Below are positions 9,417 through 18,398 of a stretch of DNA of 64,000 bases, one piece after another. The notes under the pieces are model-generated. The model saw only the letters and a list, made by a program, of their open reading frames with translations. It was not told the DNA's origin and did no database searches. Location: assembly GCA_029448655.1 (NCBI GenBank), contig JACCLO010000004.1, positions 4,960,001 through 5,024,000 of the forward strand, given 5' to 3'. The DNA is from Wolfiporia cocos. Lineage: Eukaryota > Basidiomycota > Agaricomycetes > Polyporales > Phaeolaceae. Made by a program: the position numbers and the translations under genes. Positions within the stretch are counted from its first letter, which is position 1; every line of letters starts with the position of its first letter.

Positions 9417-12400
9417 TTTTCTGGTTTACAGGTCAGCTTATTTTGACGGAGAACCAAAAGAACCTTGCGCAGGATCTCTCTATGTTCTTTCTGGTTCTCC
9501 GTAAAAATAAGGATATCGTCCAAATATACAATGACCTTCCCCGTGAGGACTAGGTCCCTAAATATGTCGTTCATCAAGGTCTGGAACGTGCCTGGTGCGT
9601 TGCACATTCCGAAGAACATCACTAATGGCTCGTAGAGCCCCCTATTAGTGATGAAGGCGGCTTTTTCCTCGTCGCCTTCCTTGATTCGGACGTTGGTGTA
9701 TCCCCAACGAATGTCCAATTTGGAAAAGTACTTAGCCCGTTTAAGCTTGTTAAGCAGCTCCGTGATGAGCGGGAGCGGGTACTTGTTCTTTTTGGTCATC
9801 TGGTTCAACTTTCGATAGTCCTGGATAGGGCGTAGTTTCCCATCCTTCTTTTTGACAAAGAAGAAGGGTGCCCCCCATGGTGACTTCGATGGGCGGATGC
9901 GGCCCGTGCGCAGTTGTTCTTCTAGGAAATCGTCCAATGCTTCTTGTTCTCTAGGCGAAAGGGCGTAGATCTTGCCCGCGTATGGTTCTGAATTGGGGAG
10001 GAGCTCGATGGCGTGGTCCCACGGTCGCCGTTCTGGGAGTGTGTCGAATTCCTTTTCCTCAAACACGTCTTTGAATTCGTGCAAGTACTCGGGTACGACT
10101 TCCTCGAACGTCTTGGCTTCCGTGGTTTTGCCAGTCGCGATGGCGATTTCGGTTGCCTTCGTGGCGCGGACTCGTTCGGCAATGTCCGCTCTGCACTCAT
10201 CCCTGTTTCGGATCCATGCGTCAGCAAAAATGTAATAGATGTGATCACCGTCCTCGATCTGCTCGTGTTCGCAGTCACAAGAGAACGTGATCCGTCGCTT
10301 CTTCCAGTCAATGGAAGGGTTGTGGTCTTCGAGCCAGTCGAAGCCGAGAAAGCTGTCCGCAGAGCTGAGTTCCGTAACGTGGAACTTGCGGGTTTCCAAG
10401 TGCGTGTCAATCTGCATTTGGAGCTCAACGTAGTGCGTCATGAGCCCCATGCTGTTGGTCGATCCGTCCGCGTTGAACAGCTTGATAGGGCGGTCTAATG
10501 GGATCTGCTCGAGTCGGTGTTCCTCCACGTAGGACTTACTAATCACCGATCCAGTGGAACCGGAATCGATGAGAGCCTTTGTGAAGAGGGCACGTCCGTC
10601 GGGGCAGTGGAGAGTGATCGGTACTTCGATCTGCTTTCCCCGTTTTCCCGTCTGGATGACCACTACACTTCCCCTGAGTTTTTCACCAGTCGAACCGAAA
10701 CCCTGTGTTCCTCGCGTGGTTTCGCGGATCGATTTGACGATCTTGGTGTTGGGTGTCATATTGCATTCGAGTATGAACTGGGCGATTCTGTCCCCATACT
10801 CGACCTGATAATCTGCTCCGGTCTGATTATTCAGTATGACTTTTACTCGTCCGGTGTAGTCTTCGTCCACTACACCGCCCTCCACGTCGACTCCCTTGAG
10901 GGCGAGTCCGGATCGTGGAGCAATACGTCCGTATACACCTGCTGGCATCCTGATCTTGATGCCAGTGTCTACGGTGATACGTTTCCCATTAGGAACGACG
11001 ACCTCCTCTGCAGAGTAGAGGTCGTACCCGGCGGCACCTTCGCTTTTGCGCTCAGGTGGGATTGCCCGCGGGTGGTCTAGGTATATGTCGAGCGTGACCG
11101 TCCTCTTCTTGACGCGTCTACGCCGCATTTTCTTTTCTGATTTCTTAGTGGCACCTGATGCGTCTGCCATTTCCACATCAGGTGTCACTACCGGGTCCAC
11201 ATCCATTGGAACATATGTTACATTAGCTTTGGAGGAATTAAGCACGGTATTTGCCTCCCGCCACGCTCCAGTGGGAGGCGCCTCCAAGGCTGTTACAAAC
11301 GAGTCGTCGGAGCATGTTGAAGCTCCGTCGTCGTCATCTATGTCCGATTCTACAGATGCGCGATGTACAGATACTGATTCTAATATCGGGGCCCCGGTCT
11401 CTAGCCCATATAGTCCATCCACCGGTTCGTCGTTCTCCGTGGCAGCCGAGTCACTTTTTTTGGAGTTTACTGGTTCTTCTACTTCCAATACTGAAAAGCG
11501 ATTCGAGGGGGAGGGACTTACCTGAGTGGGTGCGAACCCGGCTTCCTTCGCGGCGTCAGGGTTCTCCTTGGCCCAGGCGGCCACCATTCGGACAAAGTCC
11601 TCCTGGGGGATCTCACTAAGGACCGTGGGAGCGTCATTCCCTTCAATAGCCTGCCGGGTTCGCTGTGTTCCGGATCCACTGGCGGCGGGGGTGGTGTTGG
11701 TCTTGGGCCGCCAGTTCGGTTGGTGCCAGGATGTCTTGGTGCATCCCTTACCAGGTGCCTCGGCCTGCGTCTTGCTGCAAGAGTGGCACTTCCTCTTGAG
11801 CAGGTTTGCCCTTTCTTCCGCAGTTGGCTCCGCTCGGGGAGCGCGCTCGGGCTTAGCACGCTCCTTGCCCTTGTCCGTGGTATTCCTGCCGCTCCGCAGT
11901 TTTTCCTCGTCCCGGAGTCGACGCATTGCATTGTCGGTCCGGAGGATGGCCTGTTTCCATGACTCGTAATCCTCCGGGATCTGGACGTTATACCCACGCT
12001 GCGACTTGTCGTTGACGGTGGCGGCGACGAACGCTTGGTGAACCGAGGAATAAATGTCCTTGGGGATGGCCCTGGTGACCCAGCTATGGACCACCTGGTT
12101 CTCCCGGTCGTATTTGGCTTCTCCCAGGAGTCGTTCCAGCTCCTGGAAGTATTCCTCGCCTTTACCGAGCGTCATGGTGAGGCGCTCTGCCGCTACCGCT
12201 GCCTTTTTCTCCAGGTCCGGGTCGTCGAACTTTTGGTGCAGCTCCCAGACGAACCGTTGCCAGCTGACCCTCCATTGTCCTCCCAGGTAGTGTTCCCTGG
12301 TGAACGCCGTTACCCATGAGTCGACCTTGGGACCGCGGATCAGCGAGATCGCCGCGCCCACCTTCTTTGAGTCGGTGAAGAGGATGGGGGCGTTGTCGTC

Positions 12401-13384
12401 GATGTAGAGCTGAAGCCGCATGTACCAGTCCGTGAATCCGGTGCCAGTGAAGGCTTCCGGTTCCCTGACTTTGGACTTGTACCGGGGGTCGCGCCGTGGC
12501 TCGGGCAGTACCGAATAGGCGTCCCATTGCGACGATGCCGGTTTCATTGGCCTCCACATAGACGCACGAGTTCCCTGGAGAGGCGCGGCTCCCCAGGTGT
12601 TCACGGGCGCGTTCTGTGTTGGCACTTGGTTACCGAATATGTCGTATGGCGGGCGGGCTGCCTGGGCGAAGCTGTCGGGGCGGACGGGTGCTGGGGCCGT
12701 AAGTACCGGTGGTGTGTAGCCGGGCAGGAATGGGTTCGTCTGCCGGGAGTTTCCACGAGTCGGGGGAGTGGGGAGAGGTCGGGATCCGCGCGGTGTCCGC
12801 TGGGGGGAGTGCATGTGCACCGATCGAACCCAGTTTTCTACTGGACGGAACCTGCTTTCTGCGACCGAGACGGGGGTCCTGACGGGGGGTGGTGCCTGGC
12901 TATGGAGTGACGCTGCGTCTCCGGCTTGGAGGGCGTCTGCCTGCAACCGTTGTGCCTCCCGGAGGAACCGTGCTCCCATTTCCTGCGACCATGTTCCTAC
13001 CGTTACCATTGCTTGTACAACCTGTTGGCACCGTGCGCCAAAGTCTGCCGCCGTGGGGTTGGGCGGGAATGCCCATTGGAGAGCCAGCGGTGAGTCGATG
13101 TGACCCAGCTGGCTTCCGCCCCGAACTGTAGCCGACTGGTTCTGGGCGAGGGCGAAAGCCTGGTTGTAGAACTCTTCCGGCGGTACTCGGTTGGGCACGA
13201 AGGTTCGGACCGAGGGGAGGTAGCTGTGTCCGGCTACGGTGCCATCCTCTACCGGGGCTACTTCGACGGGAGGCGGGGCATGCATACTGTCTTGTACGGA
13301 CATGCGCCCGAAGTCCTCGAAGAAGGCTTCGGCCAAGGGGTCGGGGGTGTGGAGCGAAAAGGCCGGGGTTTGTTGGCCGGACAT
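9182..13384 (-). CDS. Gypsy Gag-dUTPase-protease-reverse transcriptase polyprotein
   Basis: 1,400 codons from the ATG at 13384. The N-terminal part is Gag with proline-rich and capsid-like segments and a Cys-rich zinc-knuckle-like patch (CHSCSK...GC, about residue 530). A complete dUTPase domain follows at about 755-895 with all five family motifs: AAGYDLYS, RSGLALKG, GVVDEDYTG, GDRIAQFI and RGTQGFGSTG. Next is an aspartic protease with DSGST (about 940), then reverse transcriptase with YLDD (about 1286). The frame ends about 25 residues after the RT block IPKFSTVARPLI because of a 1-nt frame change. There is no stop or shift between Gag and Pol, consistent with the single-polyprotein strategy known for Tf1-type elements. 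Retrotransposon proteins act in cytoplasmic virus-like particles. Confidence 0.9.
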   Translation of the reverse strand: MSGQQTPAFSLHTPDPLAEAFFEDFGRMSVQDSMHAPPPVEVAPVEDGTVAGHSYLPSVRTFVPNRVPPEEFYNQAFALAQNQSATVRGGSQLGHIDSPLALQWAFPPNPTAADFGARCQQVVQAMVTVGTWSQEMGARFLREAQRLQADALQAGDAASLHSQAPPPVRTPVSVAESRFRPVENWVRSVHMHSPQRTPRGSRPLPTPPTRGNSRQTNPFLPGYTPPVLTAPAPVRPDSFAQAARPPYDIFGNQVPTQNAPVNTWGAAPLQGTRASMWRPMKPASSQWDAYSVLPEPRRDPRYKSKVREPEAFTGTGFTDWYMRLQLYIDDNAPILFTDSKKVGAAISLIRGPKVDSWVTAFTREHYLGGQWRVSWQRFVWELHQKFDDPDLEKKAAVAAERLTMTLGKGEEYFQELERLLGEAKYDRENQVVHSWVTRAIPKDIYSSVHQAFVAATVNDKSQRGYNVQIPEDYESWKQAILRTDNAMRRLRDEEKLRSGRNTTDKGKERAKPERAPRAEPTAEERANLLKRKCHSCSKTQAEAPGKGCTKTSWHQPNWRPKTNTTPAASGSGTQRTRQAIEGNDAPTVLSEIPQEDFVRMVAAWAKENPDAAKEAGFAPTQVSPSPSNRFSVLEVEEPVNSKKSDSAATENDEPVDGLYGLETGAPILESVSVHRASVESDIDDDDGASTCSDDSFVTALEAPPTGAWREANTVLNSSKANVTYVPMDVDPVVTPDVEMADASGATKKSEKKMRRRRVKKRTVTLDIYLDHPRAIPPERKSEGAAGYDLYSAEEVVVPNGKRITVDTGIKIRMPAGVYGRIAPRSGLALKGVDVEGGVVDEDYTGRVKVILNNQTGADYQVEYGDRIAQFILECNMTPNTKIVKSIRETTRGTQGFGSTGEKLRGSVVVIQTGKRGKQIEVPITLHCPDGRALFTKALIDSGSTGSVISKSYVEEHRLEQIPLDRPIKLFNADGSTNSMGLMTHYVELQMQIDTHLETRKFHVTELSSADSFLGFDWLEDHNPSIDWKKRRITFSCDCEHEQIEDGDHIYYIFADAWIRNRDECRADIAERVRATKATEIAIATGKTTEAKTFEEVVPEYLHEFKDVFEEKEFDTLPERRPWDHAIELLPNSEPYAGKIYALSPREQEALDDFLEEQLRTGRIRPSKSPWGAPFFFVKKKDGKLRPIQDYRKLNQMTKKNKYPLPLITELLNKLKRAKYFSKLDIRWGYTNVRIKEGDEEKAAFITNRGLYEPLVMFFGMCNAPGTFQTLMNDIFRDLVLTGKVIVYLDDILIFTENQKEHREILRKVLLVLRQNKLTCKPEKCEFEKSEVEYLGHIISHGEIRMDPAKVAAVAEWPAPRNKKEVQSCIGFANFYWRFIPKFSTVARPLINPRMENGNGA

Positions 13385-14151
13385 TACGTATGTAGAAATG
13401 AAAGTTACGTATGAAAAGTGTAGTCGCGATTTAGACCGCTACCTGCCCACTGTGGCGCCTCCGAAGAGCTATCGGGGTGGTAACTAGAAAGTCTTAATCC
13501 ACTACAAACTGCGTCCACCTCTTTTCGGAGATGTGCCAAGAAACGCTAAGGGGTTTTCTTCCCAAAGCCGGCGAGAAAACGCAGCCTCCGAAACCTCGTC
13601 CAGCCCTGAAGCTAATTCAGGATACCGGGGGCATGGGAACTATCCGCCTATGTGGTGGGGCGTGTAAAAGTTCTACCGTATGGCGGCAAGTGCCGGTACA
13701 GTATTAGGCGATTTCCTGCCTCTTCAGCCGCGGGTTACGCGCTGGGTTGTATAGTAACGGGGGCACGGTAATGTGCGTATCGTGGGGCAGTAAGGCCCGT
13801 AAATAGACGACCAGTGCCTCTGTACACTGCCACAGGGCCCCTTAACGCCTTTGACTATTACGCGTCGGGTGCACAGTTACTGTGGTGGGATTGTAACCCA
13901 AGACCTTTACGACCGCGTTGCACGGTGTTGGTCCAGTAGCTTAGAAGCAACGGCAGGAGAGGTCCCCTGCACGCTGTTCGCGAGATTCCCCCAGAACTCT
14001 AATCCCTTAACCCTGGGATGTGGCGGGTATGGAAACCAATCACGTGCTCGGAGAACCGAAGTTCAACAAGAGCGAAAGAAAGGTGCACTTTGCCCCTAGT
14101 GCGCCGGGGTTGTGTAGGGTAAACCGCTACACGGGGTGGAGACTCGTCTTA
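13385..14151 (-). other. Untranslated leader of the Gypsy element
   Basis: About 770 bp separate the 5' LTR from the gag start. The only open frame of note (13851-14099, plus strand) is short and antisense, with no recognisable domain. I see no gene; it is most likely leader and packaging sequence. Confidence 0.5.
14140..14150 (-). promoter_or_regulatory. Self-priming primer-binding site
   Basis: AAGACGAGTCT on the minus strand, one base inside the 5' LTR boundary. There is no TGG start as expected for tRNA priming. Instead, the 11 bases are perfectly complementary to AGACTCGTCTT within the LTR (minus strand 14255 to 14245), the presumed 5' end of the transcript. This is the self-priming arrangement known from Tf1/sushi elements. 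Confidence 0.75.
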
Positions 14152-14524
14152 TGACACAAGCAACACTTCAAGCAACGACTCAGGGGATTGTTACTCGCGT
14201 TTCAGCGCAATCCTAGTCTGAGGCTACTCAAGGCGTATAAGGCCAAGACGAGTCTGGGGTGCTACCCTGCTCGTCGGCCAGTATATATGCTATTCTACTG
14301 TTTGTACACTGTTTGGCTACTGTACAGTTATTACGTAAGCTGAGAGTCCGATATTATGGTAAACCCTATAATGGGTGTAAGTACACGGCACAGAGTGTCC
14401 AGGGGGCTGGTAACACGTGATAGGGTGTTCGGGGTCTTGCACGTGACTGCTTAGGCGCGCGCTTAGATAAGATAAGGGTTCAGGCTCTAGTCACTAGCTA
14501 GGCGAAAGAAATCGGCTTGTGACA
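14152..14524 (-). repeat. 5' LTR of the Gypsy element
   Basis: 373 bp, identical by eye to 6421-6793. It carries the presumed promoter (TATA at 14282-14287) and the presumed transcript start near 14255. Confidence 0.93.
14245..14289 (-). promoter_or_regulatory. LTR promoter: TATA box and presumed transcript start
   Basis: A TATATA run at 14282-14287 lies about 28-30 bp upstream (minus strand) of AGACTCGTCTT (14255-14245), the segment that pairs with the primer-binding site. TATA-to-start spacing is what RNA polymerase II promoters normally use, which independently supports 14255 as the RNA 5' end. Confidence 0.6.
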
Positions 14525-15383
14525 AGCCGTCAAAGGCCAAGACAAGTCTGAGGTTTACGCTCAAGACTGTCTGGCATATATACTCCTAATCTATTTGTAC
14601 ATGTTTGTGTACGGCGGCTCAGAGGCCTCTACGTACTGGTATCTAACTGGCTATGAGCTATGGGCCGGTAATGGCATCGGAGCGCTGGTATGCGAGGATG
14701 TCCATGGCGACGTAGCGTATAAGGGGCGGATCTAATGAATAACCAATCTGTCGGGTTCGATCGGTGGTTCTCGTTGATCGTAGGTGCGCCAGTAATGGCG
14801 GGGTTCTAAGTCCGTGATCGGGCGTGGTCTGCCACGATCGAGTGTAGCGCTCTGTGACTGGTAGGGTTCTCAGTCGTGCAGAGCGTGGAGTTATTATCCC
14901 TGCCTGGTGTACTCGTAGGTCAGGGTGTGTAAGGGGTATGGTATAGTGTCTATGCCAGTAATGGCGAGTGTCCGTGCGGTGGGGACGCGAGGCGTTAGGT
15001 TTAATGTTATGGGTCACGTGCGAGTGTAGACCGTGCCCCTAGTCGGCGTATAGCGTAGTGTACGATGACGGGTTTAGCCTGGGCCTTTGTACAAGGCGTA
15101 CCGTCGTGCTATCGTAGCCTATTGGACTCTAGGGGTCGGCTCGTGACTCCGTGGTTTAGGGACTAGGCAGCGTATGGTCCTTGCTGCCGGGACTTGGACT
15201 GAGTTTTAGGGTTAGACTGCTGGTGGCCTGCTAGTGCCCGTAGTGGCCTGTATAACGGAGGGCTTCTACTAGCGTTGCCGTGGGATTCCAGCTGGGCTCG
15301 GATGGAGTGCTGTAGCGTGCTTATGGCGTGAATGGGGTGTCAACCTAGGGTGTACTACTAGGCTTTGAAATTGGCTTGTGACA

Positions 15384-15590
15384 CTTTGCCACCATCTCAT
15401 CAGACATCAAAACCAGTCCAGTTTTGTCCGATCCTGTGCCGGCAGTGACAACGGAGTCTAGGTGCAGCAGCAGTGCCTCCCTGACATCAAGCTGCCAGTC
15501 GTACTGCACTCTGTCAGCCCCAAATACGTTTTGGAATCTCTCGGTGACTAAGCGGCGTGTATCTGCGGATGAGTATAATATTGGCAACAT
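15384..15590 (-). pseudogene. RecQ/DEAD-like helicase remnant
   Basis: The minus-strand frame from 15590 contains REALLLHLDSVVTAGTGSDKT, resembling the start of the helicase core in the RecQ-like proteins common in basidiomycete repeats. The Walker A is damaged (GTGSDKT where GTGSGKT is expected). The frame is cut at 15384 by the solo LTR; nothing recognisable of the rest is seen on the far side (6155-6339). Lying between the inverted ends, it was probably cargo of, or encoded by, the outer element. Confidence 0.55.
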
Positions 15591-15902
15591 TTCTCGGCCA
15601 CAGTACGCGCCGCATTGAGCATATCGTTAACGTCGCGATCAAACAGACTGCCGTGAGTTTGCTTAGAGGGCATTATGACAGTGATTCTGCGAAATCAGGT
15701 AGCATACAAGTACAATCAGTGTGAGGATGCGCGTCGCGCTGTAGGCCAGCGTCGCGATCACGAGACGGGGTCACCTACAGTTTTTCGCACTCCGCTCGGG
15801 TCCTCCCGAGTGGCAGCAGCCACGTGCAAGGTCTGGGACTAGCCAAACGAGTCCTTGGTTCCTGGATCACATTAGCATTATTGCAGCAGTACAAGGCTCG
15901 AC

Positions 15903-16428
15903 ATGCCGCCCTTCACTCGCAATCCACTCAACTCGGACCCCCTACATCGCACGCTGCACCACCACCCGTTGCTATTTGGGATCCCATTCCTTGTCATCAT
16001 CGTCGGCGCATCGTTCGCGCTGCAGACGTTCACGCAGACGCGGTACGACCTGCATGACCAGAAGGTCACCCAGGTGCGTTTTGTCCTAGTCTGCTCTACT
16101 TGGCTGCGCATAAACGTGGATGCTGAACCGTATTTGCATATGTGTGCCTCATAATTGGCGGGATGGGATAGGTGAACAAGGAGACTGAGCTGGGCCTCAA
16201 GAAGAACAGGAAGAAGTTTGATATTAGGGAGGAGTATTTCGTGTGTACTCACACCATCAACTTTACGCCTTCTAGACACTTATTCTTCCTCGCCAGAAAT
16301 TGGAGGCCGCACGAGATGACAACTGGGAACAGAAGCGCGTTCCGCGACTCCCCGGAATGCCCGAATGGGGACTCCCGCCACCTGAACCTGAGCCTCCAGC
16401 GCAATCCAAGTCGTCGGACAAGGCCTGA
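15903..16428 (+). CDS. COX16: Cytochrome c oxidase assembly protein COX16
   Basis: Three exons: 15903-16073, 16172-16240 and 16297-16428, giving 123 aa. COX16 is a single-pass inner mitochondrial membrane protein that helps assemble complex IV. Family landmarks seen are HHHPLLFGIPFLVIIVGASF (transmembrane helix, about 20-39), TRYDLHDQKV, and the basic block GLKKNRKKFDIREEYF spanning exon 2. Exon 3 gives a short Pro/Glu-rich tail. Introns of 98 and 56 nt have GT-AG borders and keep frame. The gene starts only 67 bp outside the right inverted end of the transposon nest, so the insertion abuts its promoter. RPN7 ends convergently 167 bp downstream. Confidence 0.9.
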
Positions 16429-16595
16429 TCTCGCGGATACACGCACATCTCACAGAAAAGCATCCTTACCCCTTCAAGCCAAGCTACTGACCATGACCGC
16501 AACCACGATAATCACGCATCGGAAGTCCGCTCGCATACTAACGATCTACTAGACTAATACATGCGCTCGCGCCAAGCCCCAGTGCACAACAGACC

Positions 16596-18205
16596 TCAGT
16601 AGAGAACCTTGCTCAGCCGCTGGACGGCGTTGAGGAGAATGTCGCCCTGGCGGATGACGGTCTCGTACTGCGCGCTCTTGAGCGGTGGGCGGTTCGTCTC
16701 GACAATGCCGTGCACCTTGTCGATCGTGCAGTGCAGCCGTCCTGAGGCGATGAAGCGCGAGAGCTCGCTGTGGGCCAGATGGGGTGCACGGGAAGATTGC
16801 ACCAGAGAAGGATGAGCGTGTGGAGGAGTTGAGTGCAAGCGAGAGGCGGTAGCGACGAGAGTGGCAGTCGGATTATAGGATCGGAGAAGTCAGGTCAGTG
16901 GGACGAGGAGAAAGGAGGGTGGACGCACTTGTCGACGAATTCCTCGCTGACGCCAAACGAGCGCGCGAGGCTGTCGAGCGTCAAGCTGCGGTAGGACTCG
17001 AGGAGCTGGCTGTATGCGAGGATGCGCATCTCGCGCACGTAGAAACGCGTGTGCGGTGAGAGCAGGCGGGAGGGGATGAGGTGTGTTTGTTCGAGGGTAG
17101 CTATGCGCGTGAGTCGTTAGCGGACTAGGACAATCATAAGGTATGCGCGCCATTGCACGCACCGAGGGCGAGGAAGAATTTGTCATAATGTGAGTCGTAG
17201 AGGTTCTTCATAAGATCAGCGAGTGTTGGAAGCTCAGGAAGTACTTGGATGATATCCGACGACTCAATCAGCTGGAAGAATGCCACAGTCAGTTATCAGC
17301 TACTGCAGGCTGTGGCGGCAGGCGGACCTTCTTCTTCAGGTCGACACGCTTGAGTGTGAGGACATTCGCGATGATGGTGTATGCGGCAAAGTCATTATAG
17401 CTGAGCAGCTCTGTTGCGGTGAACGTCGAAAGCGCGTCAAGAAGGAGCTCGCCACCGCGCTTGAACTGCCGGATGGAGAGCAGGTGAACCCCTCGGTAGA
17501 CCTTAAGACGGTTCCTCCGGTCCCAGTCACCGCCCTTCTCGATCAACCTGCGCTACACGTCAGTAATTAGCGGCGAAGCTTAATGCAGGGCACACACTCC
17601 TCCGCCTGTGCGAGATTCTTGCTGATCATGTCAAAGTCGCCAAAGAAGAAGCCGATGCGGACGAGCGTGAGGACGATCTCGATCCGCGAGCCCATTCCAG
17701 CAGTCTTCTCTAGCGCAAGGTTCTGTGCCTCCACTGCGCGCTCCTACGGGGTGTATTTAGTACGTGCAGGTAGCGGGCCGACGGCAGAGCGTGCGCACAC
17801 CTTGTCCCCGATGCGCGTAAAGTGGTTTGCGCGCGCCTGGAGCGCGTCCGCAATGTCAGATTCTCCCTCCATCTTTTCCGCTTCCTCAAGCTGCGTGTCG
17901 AGGCGCGCGAGCTCGGCCGTGTTCGCGGCCTCCATCTCCTCGAGGAGTGCTGCGTCCGCAGGGAGCGCGTTCGCCGCCGTCACTGAGCGGTAGTATGGGG
18001 CCATTTCTGTCCACACGATTCACGTTAGCTGAGTGATGCTAGCGCGATGGGCGGCGAGTGGGCTGCACGCACGGTCGGCCTTGATGCCCTCGAGAAGCTC
18101 CTTGCGTACATTGTCGTGCAGGTGGGAGAGGTGTGGCTTGGAGAGGACGAAGAGACTCTGCGGGAGGGCGAGGTTCGGGATGGGCAGCACGATGTCTTCT
18201 GGCAT
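16596..18205 (-). CDS. RPN7: 26S proteasome regulatory subunit RPN7 (PSMD6)
   Basis: RPN7 is a PCI-domain subunit of the 19S lid. Seven exons on the minus strand: 18205-18073, 18006-17801, 17743-17598, 17547-17328, 17271-17163, 17100-16929 and 16767-16596, together 385 aa, close to the usual length of about 390. Conserved phrases include MAPYYRSV, the coiled segment [57 protein letters not shown], and the C-terminal [20 protein letters not shown] with the PCI winged helix. All introns are GT-AG and phases match. It shares a 193-bp promoter region with RPN6 on the opposite strand. Confidence 0.95.
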
Positions 18206-18398
18206 GGTGGCAGGATCAGCGGGGCTTGAGCAGGCGGGTAGGTGGAATATGGAGAATAGAGTGTGCGGAGGTCATGGGCGACGCGTCAGTCGGTTCGCAC
18301 GCGCGCGACGCGTCACCGCGCCCGTGCCTCATCCGTTCTGTCCTCCTTCTACTCGTACCTTTGCTTATTCCAGATCATACCACGCTCCCAAACGAATC
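18206..18398. promoter_or_regulatory. Bidirectional RPN7/RPN6 promoter with paired ACGCGTCA sites
   Basis: Only 193 bp separate the two start codons. ACGCGTCA occurs at 18281-18288 and again at 18308-18315, 27 bp apart in the same orientation, within a GC-rich core. I saw no yeast-type GGTGGCAAA proteasome element. A shared activator site is inferred from the duplication and position. Confidence 0.55.

Larger units (their letters stand above)
6421..14524 (-). mobile_element. Full-length Ty3/Gypsy LTR retrotransposon, Tf1/sushi-like
   Basis: The element is 8,104 bp and transcribed on the minus strand. The LTRs (6421-6793 and 14152-14524) are both 373 bp and identical by eye. The target duplication AGCCG lies at 6416-6420 and 14525-14529. 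Reading 5' to 3' on the minus strand: LTR, primer-binding site, a leader of about 0.75 kb, gag, dUTPase, protease, reverse transcriptase, RNase H, integrase, polypurine tract, LTR. The order RT-RH-IN identifies Ty3/Gypsy. Identical LTRs imply very recent insertion, yet the coding region has one frameshift between RT and RNase H, so this copy probably cannot move on its own. Confidence 0.93.
6340..15383. mobile_element. Solo LTR (older), split by the Gypsy insertion
   Basis: An LTR of about 935 bp is present in two pieces, 6340-6420 and 14530-15383. It begins TGACACAAGC and ends GGCTTGTGACA. It is flanked by a 5-bp target duplication CTTTG (6335-6339 and 15384-15388). The right piece contains GGCCAAGACAAGTCTG followed by a TATATA run, the same arrangement as in the younger LTR. 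No internal gag/pol of this element remains, so it is a solo LTR formed before the Gypsy landed in it. Its sequence also resembles LTR fragments at 60.9-64 kb. Confidence 0.8.
6061..15836. mobile_element. Composite of nested transposons with inverted ends
   Basis: The two ends are inverted copies of each other. CCAGACCTT opens at 6061 and its complement closes at 15836. Further in, both ends share GGAGTGCGAAAAAC and TGTAGGTGACCCCGTCTCG in inverted orientation. The left end carries an extra segment of about 54 bp between those two blocks. Each end contains a palindrome: CCCGGACATGTCCGGG on the left and CTCGGGTCCTCCCGAG on the right. The interior holds a helicase remnant broken by a solo LTR, itself broken by a Gypsy element. 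No clear target-site duplication flanks the outer ends. I read it as a relic of an inverted-repeat DNA transposon, or a helicase-bearing element of unknown class, swollen by LTR insertions. Confidence 0.55.

Noticed and set aside
13385..14151. Additional gene upstream of gag
   Set aside because: Only a short antisense frame is present; the position fits the retrotransposon leader.
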